Origin: Polyangiaceae bacterium
GTDB taxonomy: Bacteria > Myxococcota_A > Polyangia > Polyangiales > Polyangiaceae
NCBI GenBank assembly: GCA_015075635.1
Contig: JABTUA010000002.1
Span: 3,104,708-3,168,707 of the forward strand
Reading direction: 5' to 3'
DNA: 64,000 bases
The notes below the pieces were generated by a model. It did not search any database. It was not told where the DNA came from and worked only from the letters and a program-made list of their open reading frames with translations. This document shows positions 44,356-52,609 of the stretch, in pieces. The position numbers and the translations under genes were made by a program. The first letter of the stretch is position 1. Each line of letters starts with the position of its first letter.

Positions 44356-45016
44356 CGGGCGCGCCTTGCTCCCGTCTTTCGCCTCGACGCACGCCCGCGC
44401 GCGCGCCAGCAAGAGCTCCCGCTCGCGCGTGTTGTGCGCGAGCGACGCGGCGCGCTCGAGCTCGGCGCGTGCCTCACTGGTGCGGCCCAGCTTCATGAGC
44501 AGGTCCCCGCGGACGCTGGGCAAGAGGTGGTACGCGCGCAGCGCGGGCTCCTCGACCAGCGCGTCCACCAGCTCCAGGCCGGCGGCGGCGCCGAACGCCA
44601 TCGACACCGCAACGGCGCGGTTGAGCTCGACCACGGGCGACCCAGTCAGCTGGGCGAGGGCGTCGTAGAGCGCCACGATCTTCTTCCAGTAAGTCTCCGC
44701 GCCGCTCGGGGCGCGTGCATGGCACGCGGCTATCGCCGCCTGGAGCGCGTAGGGGCCGAGCGGCTGGGCCAGGGACTCCGCCCCGGAGAGCGCCGCGAGC
44801 CCGCGTTGGATGAGCAGCCGATCCCAGCGGGCGCGGTCCTGGTCGAGGAGCAGGATCGGCTCGCCCGAGGGGCCAACCCGCGCCCGGGCGCGCGACGCCT
44901 GAAGCTCCATCAGGGCGACCAGCGACGTCGCGAACGAGGCGCACGAGCCCGCCGATCAACCGAGGTGACTCGATGCGCCAGACCGCTTCGATGGCCTCGC
45001 GCGTCGCACGGCTCAC
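44350..45016 (-). pseudogene. ECF (SigJ/DUF6596-type) sigma factor with internal deletion
   Basis: The GTG at 45016 opens the typical N-terminus of this sigma family (REAIEAVWRIESPRLIGGLVRLVRDV) for about 28 codons. Then the sequence jumps, in a different frame, to the C-terminal DUF6596 half: SLVALMELQASRARAR, LDQDRARWDRLLI, YALQAAIAACHAR, YDALAQLTGSPVVELNRAVAVSM and AYHLLPSVRGDLL. The DNA-binding regions sigma 2 and sigma 4, which lie between, are missing (roughly 600 bp), and the join near 44932 shifts the frame. It cannot act as a sigma factor. It is the last gene of a YCII-VOC-sigma operon. Confidence 0.85.
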
Positions 45017-45495
45017 GTGCGGTAGGCCTTCTCGAGCTCTGCGATGTCGAGCTTCACCATCTTCAAGAGTGCGTCCGTCACCCGCCTCGAGCGAGCCGGG
45101 TCCTGGTCGTACATCATCTCGTCGAGGGCCCGCGGCACGATCTGCCAGCGCACACCGAACCGGTCGATGAGCCAGCCGCACGCCTGCGGCTTGCCGCCTC
45201 CTTCGAGGAGCGCGTCCCAGTAGCGGTCGAGCTCGGTCTGGTCGTCGCAGGCCACGACCAGCGAGATGGCGTCGTTGAACTCGTGGTGCGGCCCGGCGCT
45301 GATGGCCTGGAACCGCTGACCGAAGAGCGTGAAGTCCACGACCTTCACCGAGCCCGGTGGGCCGCTCGGCGACTCGCTCAGGAGCGGCGTGACCCGGTCG
45401 ACCCGCGAGTCTGGGAAGACGGAGGCGTAGAACCGGGCCGCCTCCTCGGCCTCCTTCGCGTACCAGAGGTGCGGAAATATCTTTGCGCGAGCCAT
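45013..45495 (-). CDS. VOC-family protein (PhnB-like)
   Basis: A 160-residue vicinal-oxygen-chelate protein: FPHLWYAKEAEEAARFYASVFPDS (opening strand and helix), VVDFTLFGQRFQAI, then a second half with the DAISLVVACDDQ strand and GWLIDRFGVRWQIVP. It resembles the 3-demethylubiquinone-9 methyltransferase-like/PhnB branch, which has no proven catalysis in this setting. GAGGAGG precedes the ATG. The stop overlaps the GTG start of the sigma-factor remnant. With YCII and sigma this is a well-known gene order. Confidence 0.85.
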   Translation of the reverse strand: MARAKIFPHLWYAKEAEEAARFYASVFPDSRVDRVTPLLSESPSGPPGSVKVVDFTLFGQRFQAISAGPHHEFNDAISLVVACDDQTELDRYWDALLEGGGKPQACGWLIDRFGVRWQIVPRALDEMMYDQDPARSRRVTDALLKMVKLDIAELEKAYRT

Positions 45496-45506
45496 CGTCG
45501 TCCTCC

Positions 45507-45941
45507 TCACGACTTCTGCTGCTGCTCGATCTGGGCGCGCAAGCGTTCCTCTTGGGCGCGCAGCTCCGGCGTGAGCTCCTGGCCGAAGTCCTCGGCCTCG
45601 AAGACCGGCCGGAGCTCCAGGACCGACTCCTCGCCGGGCATCGGGTCGGGACAGCGCCGGGCCCACTCGAGCGCCTCGTCCATGCTCTTCACCTGCCACA
45701 GCCAGAATCCGGCGATGAGCTCCTTCGTCTCGGCGAAGGGACCATCGATGGCGGTCTTCTTGCCAGCGGTGAAGACGACGCGCTTGCCCTTCGAGCTCGG
45801 GTGGAGCCCCTCGCCTGCGAGCATCACGCCGGCCTTCACCAGCTCCTCGTTGTACTTGCCCATGTCGGCGAGCAGCTTCTCGCTGGGCATCACGCCCGCC
45901 TCGGAGCTCTTCGTCGCCTTGACGATCACCATCACTCGCAT
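45507..45941 (-). CDS. YCII-related domain protein
   Basis: A 144-residue protein with the YCII/YciI-like fold: MRVMVIVKATKSSEAG, LADMGKYNEELVKAGVMLAGEGLHP, DGPFAETKELIAGFWLWQVKSMDEALEWARRCP. Such proteins often act as partners of ECF sigma factors in the same operon and are thought to take part in sensing or detoxifying small molecules. AGAGGG precedes the ATG at 45941; the longer frame to 46082 is not supported. It heads the operon followed by VOC and sigma. Confidence 0.88.
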   Translation of the reverse strand: MRVMVIVKATKSSEAGVMPSEKLLADMGKYNEELVKAGVMLAGEGLHPSSKGKRVVFTAGKKTAIDGPFAETKELIAGFWLWQVKSMDEALEWARRCPDPMPGEESVLELRPVFEAEDFGQELTPELRAQEERLRAQIEQQQKS

Positions 45942-46098
45942 CGTTCTGCCCTCTTCGGTTGGTTGGGGTTCGATCAGGCGACGAACGAGCGCGGCCCGGA
46001 TCGACATGTCCCGGCAGATTTCTAGAGCACCGCGCCTGTGCCCCACGAAAGCCCAACCTTTTCGAGCGGTTAGCCGTGCCAAGGCAGCAAGAGTCGAG

Positions 46099-47319
46099 TC
46101 ACAGCGAGCCGACCTGCGGCTTCGCTTCGTCGAAGCCCATGTTCAAGAGCGGGCTCCACTCGAGCACGCCGTCCTCGGCGTGGTTCAACAGCCCAATCTG
46201 CAGCCCGCGCAGCCGCTTGGCGTGGTTGAACAGGCCGATCTGGACGCCGCTCACCCGGTCGCCGACGTTCACCGCGCCGAGCTGCACCCCGTGCAGGGTC
46301 TGGGCGTAGTTGCCGCCACCCAGCTGCGCGCCCGTGTGCTGCTCGAAGGCGAGGTTCGCCAGGCCGAGCTGCCCGCCCGTGGAGCGCTCGGAGATGCTCG
46401 CAGCGCCGATCTGCGCGAGGCCGCGGAACGTCTCGGCGCCGGCGAACAACCCGATCTGAAGGCCGCCGCTGAAGTCGTGCGCAGCGCTCATGGCTCCGAC
46501 TTGCGCCACGCCGCGGAACTCGTTGGCGTAGTTCAGCAGGCCGAACTGGCCCAAGGCCCAGAGCTCGGTGTCGTCGCCCCGGCTCTCGAACAGGCCCTTG
46601 CCCTGGCCGTTGACCACGCCGATCTGCGCGAGCCCGACGAAGGACCCGGCGGAGCGGTTGTAGCCACCGAGCTGGAGCGCGCCGGCGAAGGACTCGTCCG
46701 TCAGGTTGTACCCGCCGAGCTGCATCAGCCCTGCGAAGCTCTGGGCACGGTTGTAGCCGGCGAGCTGCAACACCCCGCCGAACTCCTGGCTGCGGTTGTG
46801 ACCCAAGGTGAGCTGCCCCAACCCGTAAAAGTAGCGCGCGCGGTTCTCTCCCAGGCTCACCTGGGCCACGCCCCCGAGCTCGTCGGAGAGGTTGCGCCCG
46901 AGCGCGAGCTGCGCGACGCCGTAGTGACTCCCGGCGTCGTTCCGGATCAGCGACAGCGAAGCTACGCCGTAGAAGCGCTCGGTGCGACTCTGCGCCGCGG
47001 CCAGCGTCGCGATGCCGACGAAGGTGTCACGGTGCGTGCGCAGGCCTGCGTCGAGCACGTACCAGTTGCTCGGGCGCTCTTCGGCGACCACCAGATCCGG
47101 GCTCGGCGGGGCTCCGGGGCCGCAGCCCGGCGCAGTGCAGGGTGGCGCGTCGAGCACCTTCTGCTCTCGGGTGTCTCGCCCCTCACTCCCGTCAACCGCG
47201 ATCGCGGCGCCCGCCGGCCGAGTGCCGATGTCATCCTCGTCCGCGCTGCGAGCGCCCGCGGGCGTCGCCAGCGCCATCCACCCGAGCACGTTCAGAACCA
47301 AGAAAGCCGAGCTTCGCAT
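46099..47319 (-). CDS. Surface protein with about 20-residue beta repeats (LA_2272-like)
   Basis: A 406-residue secreted protein with a signal peptide (LVLNVLGWMALATPAGA). From about residue 95 to the end, a repeat of about 18-22 residues built on (G)xAQLGxxNxxxxxFxG recurs at least 14 times: GVAQVSLGENRARYF, GVLQLAGYNRAQSF, GLMQLGGYN, GLAQIGVVN, GVQLGAVNVGD, GVQIGLFNHAKRL, GLQIGLLNHA. Such (GxxQxGxxN) repeats should stack into a beta helix and occur in leptospiral LA_2272-type surface proteins and similar deltaproteobacterial ones. The function is unknown. Confidence 0.75.
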   Translation of the reverse strand: MRSSAFLVLNVLGWMALATPAGARSADEDDIGTRPAGAAIAVDGSEGRDTREQKVLDAPPCTAPGCGPGAPPSPDLVVAEERPSNWYVLDAGLRTHRDTFVGIATLAAAQSRTERFYGVASLSLIRNDAGSHYGVAQLALGRNLSDELGGVAQVSLGENRARYFYGLGQLTLGHNRSQEFGGVLQLAGYNRAQSFAGLMQLGGYNLTDESFAGALQLGGYNRSAGSFVGLAQIGVVNGQGKGLFESRGDDTELWALGQFGLLNYANEFRGVAQVGAMSAAHDFSGGLQIGLFAGAETFRGLAQIGAASISERSTGGQLGLANLAFEQHTGAQLGGGNYAQTLHGVQLGAVNVGDRVSGVQIGLFNHAKRLRGLQIGLLNHAEDGVLEWSPLLNMGFDEAKPQVGSL

Positions 47320-47368
47320 GATGCCCGGGGCAACGCCTGGCGGGCTCGGGGCTTACACCCGACCGCGG

Positions 47369-47926
47369 TCAGCCACCCTCCGGCGGCGAGTCCCAGTCCG
47401 TCACGGACTCGCCCTTCTCGATCGAGAGGATGTCGATGGCCGCCGCGGCGCCGTCGCCGGCGCTGATGATGGCCTGGCTGCGACCAGGTCGCGTCGAGCG
47501 CCCGACGGCGTACACCCCGGGCACGGCGGTGCGCCCGTTCTTGTCCGTGGCGAGCCCCGTCGCCGGATCGTGGGAGAGGCCGAGCATCTGCGCGAGGCGC
47601 GGCGACTTGCCCTCCGACAGGATCACGTAGCGCGCTCGGACGGTCGCGCCGTCTTCGAGCGTCGCCTGGAACCCGTCTCCCTGCTTCGCGAGGGCCTCGA
47701 CGCGCGTGCCCAGGACCTTCGCGCCGAGCGCGGCGACCTGCCGGCGCGCGACGGCTTGGAAGTCGCTGCCGAGGATCTCGGGGATGCCCAGGTAGTTCCT
47801 GAGCAGCGCGGCGTGCATCGCCGTCTTGTCCTGGCCGTGAACGACCACGTCCATGCCGTTCTTCGCGAGGAAGAGCGCGGCGCTCAGGCCGCCCGGACCG
47901 TCTCCGATCACCAACACGTCGGTCAT
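47369..47926 (-). CDS. FAD-dependent oxidoreductase, small thioredoxin reductase-like
   Basis: A 185-residue flavoprotein. Its N-terminal FAD motif is VLVIGDGPGGLSAALFLAKNG (2-22), and a second block, TAVPGVYAVGRSTRPGRSQAIISAGDGAAAAIDIL, is the FAD-closing ATG-D motif of the thioredoxin reductase class. The NADPH domain and redox Cys pair of a full thioredoxin reductase are missing; the protein joins the two FAD halves directly, so it is a minimal FAD module of the kind that could be fed by a separate NAD(P)H domain. The ATG at 47926 is chosen since the longer frame is upstream of the first strand. Confidence 0.7.
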   Translation of the reverse strand: MTDVLVIGDGPGGLSAALFLAKNGMDVVVHGQDKTAMHAALLRNYLGIPEILGSDFQAVARRQVAALGAKVLGTRVEALAKQGDGFQATLEDGATVRARYVILSEGKSPRLAQMLGLSHDPATGLATDKNGRTAVPGVYAVGRSTRPGRSQAIISAGDGAAAAIDILSIEKGESVTDWDSPPEGG

Positions 47927-48108
47927 GCGCTTGATATCGAGAAGCGCCGGCCCGATGTCAACTCGAGGCCTGCACACGACCGCTGCGACACCACGGCCAA
48001 GATGGCTCGAGGGACCGGGGCGGCGGGGCCACGCGGCAGCCCTTTCGTTCAATCCTCGGTGGGTGCCCGTGGGTAGGTTCGAGCCCTGACCTCGCTCGGG
48101 AGACCCTC

Positions 48109-50343
48109 ATGAAAGCCATCGTTCAAGACCGCTATGGATCGGCCGACGTACTGCAACTCCGGGAGATCGATCGTCCTCGGCCGCGCGCGGGCGAGGTCAT
48201 CGTCCGGGTCCACGCCGCGGGCATCGACTTCGGGGTGTGGCACCTGATGGAGGGGGTGCCCTACGCGGTGCGACTCGCCTTTGGCCTGCGCCGACCGAAG
48301 AACCCCGTGCGCGGGATCGAGCTAGCGGGGGTGGTCGAGGAGGTGGGCACGAACGTGACCACCTTCGCACCGGGCGACGAGGTCTTCGGCGTCGGGGAGG
48401 GATCCTTCGCCGAGTACGCGCGCGCCTCCGTCTCCAAGCTCCTGCACAAGCCCCCGAACCTCGGCTTCGCGGAGGCGGCGGCCGTGCCCGTGTCAGCGAC
48501 GACCGCCCTCACGGGCCTCCGCGCGGCGGGGCTCGAAGCAGGGCAGACGGTGCTCATCACGGGTGCGGGCGGCGGCGTCGGCTCCTACGCGGTGCAGCTC
48601 GCGCGCGCGATGGGCGCCGAGGTGACCGGCGTCTGCAGCACGGCGAAGCTGGACTTCGTGCGTTCTCTGGGCGCGGCGCACGTCATCGACTACACGCGCG
48701 AGGACGCCACCGCGGGCGACCGCACCTACGACGTCATCATCGACCTCGCGGGCAGCCGCAGTGTGTCCGCCCTGCGCCGCGCGCTCGCGCCGACGGGGAC
48801 TCTGGTGATCCTCGGGGGAGAGGGCGGGGGCAAGTGGCTCGGCATGGGTCGCCAGGTCTGGGCGCAGATCGTCGGCGTCACGACCCGACAGACGTTCCGA
48901 TCGCCCATCGGGCTCGTGAACCAGAAGGACCTCGCTACCCTCGGGGAGATGCTCGAGGCGGGAAACCACGGAGTCACCCATGCGCTGGTCCAGGAGGTGT
49001 GCGTCGAGCGCAGCAGCGCGGCGCGGCGCCAGCGGTGGCATCAGCGCGTTGCCGCGGCGCTCGAGCGCGACCTCTTGGCCGGCGAGAGCCCGCACCTCCT
49101 CGCCCAGCATTTCGAGGCTGCGGGCGATGCGGCGCGAGCGGTTCCCGCTTATGCGGCAGCGGGACGACAGGCCGGCCTCCGATACGCCACCTCCGACGCC
49201 ATCGCCCTGTGCGCCCGCGCGCTGGATCTGCTGCCCCGCTTGCCCGCGGGCCGTGAGCGCGACCGTCTCGAGCTCGAGATCCTGGGGACCATGTGCCGAC
49301 AGGTGAGCTCCACCTCGTTCAAGACGACCTTCGCCGGCCGGGAGCCGCTCTCGGTCTATTCGAGGGCCATCGAGATCGCGCGCACGCTCGATGACTCGCC
49401 GAGCGTGTACGCAGCGCTCACGCGGCTGTGCAACTACCACATGATCACTGCCGACTACCGCCAGGCGGCGGAGCTGCACGGTGAGCTCGAGGCGATCGAG
49501 CAAGCCCACGAGCTGGATCCGGTGCTTCTCCACTCCGGGATCTTCGCCCGGGCGTATACCGCGTTCTTCACCGCCGACCTCGGCAGCGCGGTTCGCCTGC
49601 TCGAACAGCTAGCTCCCTCGGAGCACGAGCGGTCTGTGTTTCACGCGAACCTCCCCGGTAGGACGCTCGCTCTGGGCCATCTCGCGTGCGTGCGCTGGGT
49701 CATGGGGGACGCCGAGCGCGCCCTGGCCGAGGCGCAGGCGACGATCGACCTCGCGGCGAGGACCGGAGTCCCGGTCCTGCCAGCGCTCGGGCACGTGGTC
49801 CGCGCGAGGCTCCGGTACCTGCGTCGCGATCCGCTGCCGATCGCCGAGGTGGAGGCGATCGAGGCAGTCCGGGTCGCGGCGCCCGATCTGGGGCTCCAGA
49901 CGGAGGCAAAGGCCTTCGCGCTGTGGGCGAAGGCCCGCCGCGCCCCGCTCTCGCTCGAGGAGATTCGGCCACTCCTCGACGACCTGAACCAGCGGCTGAC
50001 CGAAGTCTCGACATGCTCCACGTTGCTCGGGCAGGTCCTGATCGACGTGTTGAGGGCGTCCGGGCACGCTGCGGAGGCGAGCCGCCTCACCGGCGAGATC
50101 ATCTCCTTCGCGATCAGCCACGACGAGAGCGTGTTCCTACCGGAGCTGCTCCGGATCCGCGGCGAGCAGGTGGAACGCACGAACCCCGCCGCGGCGGCGA
50201 AGGACTATCTCGAGGCCCTGGAGCTCGCCCGGACTACGGGGGCGCAGAGTCTGGAGCGTCGCGCGATGGAAAACCTCTCCGCGCTCCAGGCTTCCGCTAG
50301 GGCAGGTGGTGCAGCGCCTCGGCGGGGCTCGAGGCGAACCTGA
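48109..50343 (+). CDS. Chimera: NAD(P)H quinone oxidoreductase joined to ATPase-regulator TPR tail
   Basis: The first about 285 residues are a zinc-free MDR quinone reductase: MKAIVQDRYG, RVHAAGIDFGVWHLM, GIELAGVVEEVG and the NADPH loop GAGGGVGSYAVQL (152-164). The family's C-terminal end (a segment after the last strand, with the catalytic-site closing residues) is missing. From about 291 the sequence is a different family: HALVQEVCVERSSAARRQRWHQRV, then TPR-like helices (LLAQHFEAAGDAARAVPAYAAAG, LCARALDLLPRLPAGRERD). This is the C-terminal sensor of AAA+/LuxR-like or adenylate-cyclase-type regulators, which normally follows an ATPase domain that is absent here. The junction is at about 48,968-48,980 and keeps the frame, so the fusion probably arose by deletion; whether it is functional is unknown. 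Confidence 0.75.
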   Translation: MKAIVQDRYGSADVLQLREIDRPRPRAGEVIVRVHAAGIDFGVWHLMEGVPYAVRLAFGLRRPKNPVRGIELAGVVEEVGTNVTTFAPGDEVFGVGEGSFAEYARASVSKLLHKPPNLGFAEAAAVPVSATTALTGLRAAGLEAGQTVLITGAGGGVGSYAVQLARAMGAEVTGVCSTAKLDFVRSLGAAHVIDYTREDATAGDRTYDVIIDLAGSRSVSALRRALAPTGTLVILGGEGGGKWLGMGRQVWAQIVGVTTRQTFRSPIGLVNQKDLATLGEMLEAGNHGVTHALVQEVCVERSSAARRQRWHQRVAAALERDLLAGESPHLLAQHFEAAGDAARAVPAYAAAGRQAGLRYATSDAIALCARALDLLPRLPAGRERDRLELEILGTMCRQVSSTSFKTTFAGREPLSVYSRAIEIARTLDDSPSVYAALTRLCNYHMITADYRQAAELHGELEAIEQAHELDPVLLHSGIFARAYTAFFTADLGSAVRLLEQLAPSEHERSVFHANLPGRTLALGHLACVRWVMGDAERALAEAQATIDLAARTGVPVLPALGHVVRARLRYLRRDPLPIAEVEAIEAVRVAAPDLGLQTEAKAFALWAKARRAPLSLEEIRPLLDDLNQRLTEVSTCSTLLGQVLIDVLRASGHAAEASRLTGEIISFAISHDESVFLPELLRIRGEQVERTNPAAAAKDYLEALELARTTGAQSLERRAMENLSALQASARAGGAAPRRGSRRT

Positions 50344-50582
50344 GCGGGGCGGCCCTCGCCGCGCGCCATGCCGCGCTGAGCCCCATCGCCGGCTCCCGGC
50401 CTGACTGCGTCCGACGCGCTGGACTGGCGCAGCGGTTGCGCGAACGCCCGCCGAGACCCGGCCAGGAGGCGCAACTGGCGCTCGCCTGCGTCTGTTCTCG
50501 AGCGCTCGTGGCCTGAACCGGTGCCAAACTTGCGCGGGAGGCGAGCGCGGGCGCAAAGCTCGCGCGGGGATCGGACTGTCAG
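50344..50582. other. Intergenic stretch, nothing recognised
   Basis: The 239 bp between the chimeric gene and the palindrome upstream of nirK have no supported gene on either strand. GC is high and open frames here are short shadows. It may hold the terminator of the chimera, but no hairpin was found by eye. Confidence 0.5.
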
Positions 50583-50598
50583 TGGATAAAAATATCCA
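50583..50598. promoter_or_regulatory. Palindrome TGGATA-N4-TATCCA upstream of nirK
   Basis: Arms TGGATA (50583-50588) and TATCCA (50593-50598) are a perfect inverted repeat with a 4-bp AAAA spacer. It lies 12 bp upstream of the FNR-type box. Its AT-rich character in a GC-rich region and its symmetry suggest a binding site for a further regulator of nitrite reductase (for instance of nitrite or nitric-oxide response); the factor is unknown. Confidence 0.55.
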
Positions 50599-50609
50599 TT
50601 GAATTCGAC

Positions 50610-50623
50610 TTGATCCTGGTCAA
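50610..50623. promoter_or_regulatory. FNR/DNR-type box upstream of nirK
   Basis: TTGAT-CCTG-GTCAA is the FNR consensus TTGAT-N4-ATCAA with one mismatch in the second half-site. It is 110 bp upstream of the nirK start, leaving a leader of plausible length if the site is centred near -41.5. The site predicts activation under low oxygen or nitrogen oxides by an FNR/DNR/NNR family protein, as is usual for nirK operons. Confidence 0.75.
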
Positions 50624-50733
50624 GTTGGGGGTTCGTTGCGGCTGGCACGGCGCGTGAAAGGCGGGGGCAAGCCGGGAAGAACCCAGCTCTGACGCTGCGC
50701 CCGGCATCCGAACCCCTTGCCGGAGGTCCGTCC

Positions 50734-51810
50734 ATGCGACCCGTGTCCGCACTACTTTCTGTCGTTGCCCTGCTCGCCGCCTTCGGTTGCGGCCGCTCCC
50801 CGGATGTCCAGCGCGAGCGCCTCGGCTCGACCGGTGGCTCCGAGAAGGGGGACTTCGGCCCGGCCGTCGGGGCGCCGGTGGTCGCCGAGCTCACCGATGC
50901 GCCCAGAGTTCCGAGACCCGTGGAGCGCAAGAAGCCGGCCCACGTCGTGGTGGAGCTCGAGACGCGCGAGCTCGAGCTGCCCATCGCCAACGGCGCCACG
51001 TACACGTTCTGGACGTTCGGCGGCAAGGTGCCGGGGCAGTTCATCCGCGTGCGGCAAGGCGACACCGTGGAGGTGCGGCTGAAGAATCACCCCGACAGCA
51101 AGATGCCGCACAACGTCGACCTGCACGCGGTGACCGGACCTGGCGGAGGAGCGGAGAGCTCCTTCACTTCCCCGGGATACGAGACGAAGTTCTCGTTCAA
51201 GGCGCTCAACCAGGGCCTCTTCGTCTACCACTGTGCGACCGCGCCCGTCGGCATGCACATCGCGAACGGGATGTACGGCCTGATCTTGGTCGAGCCCCCG
51301 GAAGGCCTGCCCCCCGTCGATCACGAGTACTACGTGATGCAGAGCGAGTTCTACACGGCGGGCAAGTACCGGGAGCCCGGCTTGGCTCGATTCGACGAAG
51401 CGAAGGCCATCGACGAGCGCCCCACCTACGTGCTCTTCAACGGTCGGGAGGGCGCGCTCACCGGCGACAATGCGCTGAAAGCCAAGGTCGGGGAGCGCGT
51501 GCGGCTCTACGTCGGCAACGGGGGTCCCAACCTGGTGTCGAGCTTCCACGTCATCGGTGAGATCTTCGACAAGGTCTACACCGAGGGCGGGACTCGCCAT
51601 CAAGAGAACGTCCAGACGACGCTCATTCCGGCCGGCGGCTCGGCGATTGTCGAGTTTCGGGTCGAGGTCCCGGGTGACTACGCGCTGGTGGACCACTCGA
51701 TCTTCCGCACCTTCCACAAGGGTGCTCTCGGCACGCTCCGCGTGAGCGGCGACGAGAACAAGGCGACCTTCTCCGGGCAGCTCGAAGCCCGCGAATGGAA
51801 GCCGAACTGA
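50734..51810 (+). CDS. nirK: Copper-containing nitrite reductase, lipoprotein form
   Basis: A 358-residue NirK that reduces nitrite to nitric oxide outside the cytoplasm. It has a lipoprotein signal (LLAAFGCGRSP). Copper ligands are all present: PHNVDLHAVTG (type 1 His, catalytic Asp, type 2 His), YHCATAPVGMHIANGM (type 2 His, type 1 Cys, His and Met), the His in SSFHVIG and the His in DYALVDHS or RTFHKG near the end. The shorter segment between Cys and Met is that of class II enzymes. It is followed by nirV and a SCO gene in an operon. Confidence 0.93.
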   Translation: MRPVSALLSVVALLAAFGCGRSPDVQRERLGSTGGSEKGDFGPAVGAPVVAELTDAPRVPRPVERKKPAHVVVELETRELELPIANGATYTFWTFGGKVPGQFIRVRQGDTVEVRLKNHPDSKMPHNVDLHAVTGPGGGAESSFTSPGYETKFSFKALNQGLFVYHCATAPVGMHIANGMYGLILVEPPEGLPPVDHEYYVMQSEFYTAGKYREPGLARFDEAKAIDERPTYVLFNGREGALTGDNALKAKVGERVRLYVGNGGPNLVSSFHVIGEIFDKVYTEGGTRHQENVQTTLIPAGGSAIVEFRVEVPGDYALVDHSIFRTFHKGALGTLRVSGDENKATFSGQLEAREWKPN

Positions 51811-51820
51811 GGGTCGGATC

Positions 51821-52609
51821 ATGGGCTCCCTCGCACTGATCGGGCTCTCCCTGCTGACGCTGGTGGCGACGAAGCACCCGGACCTCGTCGAGCGAGCGCT
51901 CTGGCCCGAGCCCCGCGCCAGCATCGACTGGGTGCGCATTCCGGCCGGCACTCAGCGACCACAGTTCGCGCCGAGTGAGTCCCAGACCGAGATCGCGATC
52001 GGAGAGCACGACCTCGCGGACACTCCAGTCACCAACGGGGCCTTCCTGCGCTTCGTGCAGCGTCACCCCGAGTGGCGCCGAGATCGTGTCTCGCGCTTGT
52101 TCGCCGACCCTGCGTACCTCGCGCACTGGGCTGCTCCCGATGATCTGGGTGACGCCGGCGCACGGCGCCCGGTCACCCAGGTGAGCTGGTTCGCGGCGAG
52201 CGCGTTCTGCGAAGCGGCCGGCGCGCGCCTGCCAACGGAGGCGGAGTGGGAGCGCGTCGCCGCGGAGAGCCCGGCCGCGGAGCAGCTCGCCTGGTACGCC
52301 AAGCCGTCCCGGGGCCCCGAGCGTGACGTCGGCGGCGGAGCGGAGAACAGCCTCTCGGTCCACGACATGAACGGCCTGGTCTGGGAGTGGGTGCTCGACT
52401 TCAACTCCAACATGGTGACGGCGGACAGCCGTGACACGACCGACAACGACAAGAACACCTTCTGTGGCGCTGGAGCGCTGCGCGCCCGTGATCCGGATGA
52501 CTATGCAGCGTTCATGCGCATCGCGTTCAGAAGCTCGCTGGAAGCACGTTTCGTCGCCCGGCACCTGGGGTTCCGCTGTGCCCGCGACGTCGAGAAGGAG
52601 ACCCGATGA
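51821..52609 (+). CDS. nirV: NirV-like formylglycine-generating-enzyme-fold protein
   Basis: A 262-residue protein of the SUMF1/FGE fold: signal-like N-terminal helix (LALIGLSLLTLVATK), DWVRIPAGTQRP, EHDLADTPVTNGAFLRF, RRPVTQVSWFAASAFCEAAGARLPTEAEWERVA, and DMNGLVWEWVLDFN, ending in HLGFRCARD. The paired Cys of the oxygenase FGE (which converts a Cys in sulfatases) are not evident, so it is likely a non-FGE accessory. A gene of this type directly after nirK is the known nirV arrangement; its role in NirK maturation or activity is unproven. It starts 10 bp after nirK and overlaps the SCO gene by 4 bp. Confidence 0.8.
   Translation: MGSLALIGLSLLTLVATKHPDLVERALWPEPRASIDWVRIPAGTQRPQFAPSESQTEIAIGEHDLADTPVTNGAFLRFVQRHPEWRRDRVSRLFADPAYLAHWAAPDDLGDAGARRPVTQVSWFAASAFCEAAGARLPTEAEWERVAAESPAAEQLAWYAKPSRGPERDVGGGAENSLSVHDMNGLVWEWVLDFNSNMVTADSRDTTDNDKNTFCGAGALRARDPDDYAAFMRIAFRSSLEARFVARHLGFRCARDVEKETR

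Noticed and set aside
50641..50660. Sigma54-like -24 element (CTGGCACGG) upstream of nirK
   Set aside because: The -24 box is exact, but the -12 element at the right spacing reads GTGAA instead of TTGC(A/T); with an FNR box close by, a sigma54 promoter is unlikely.
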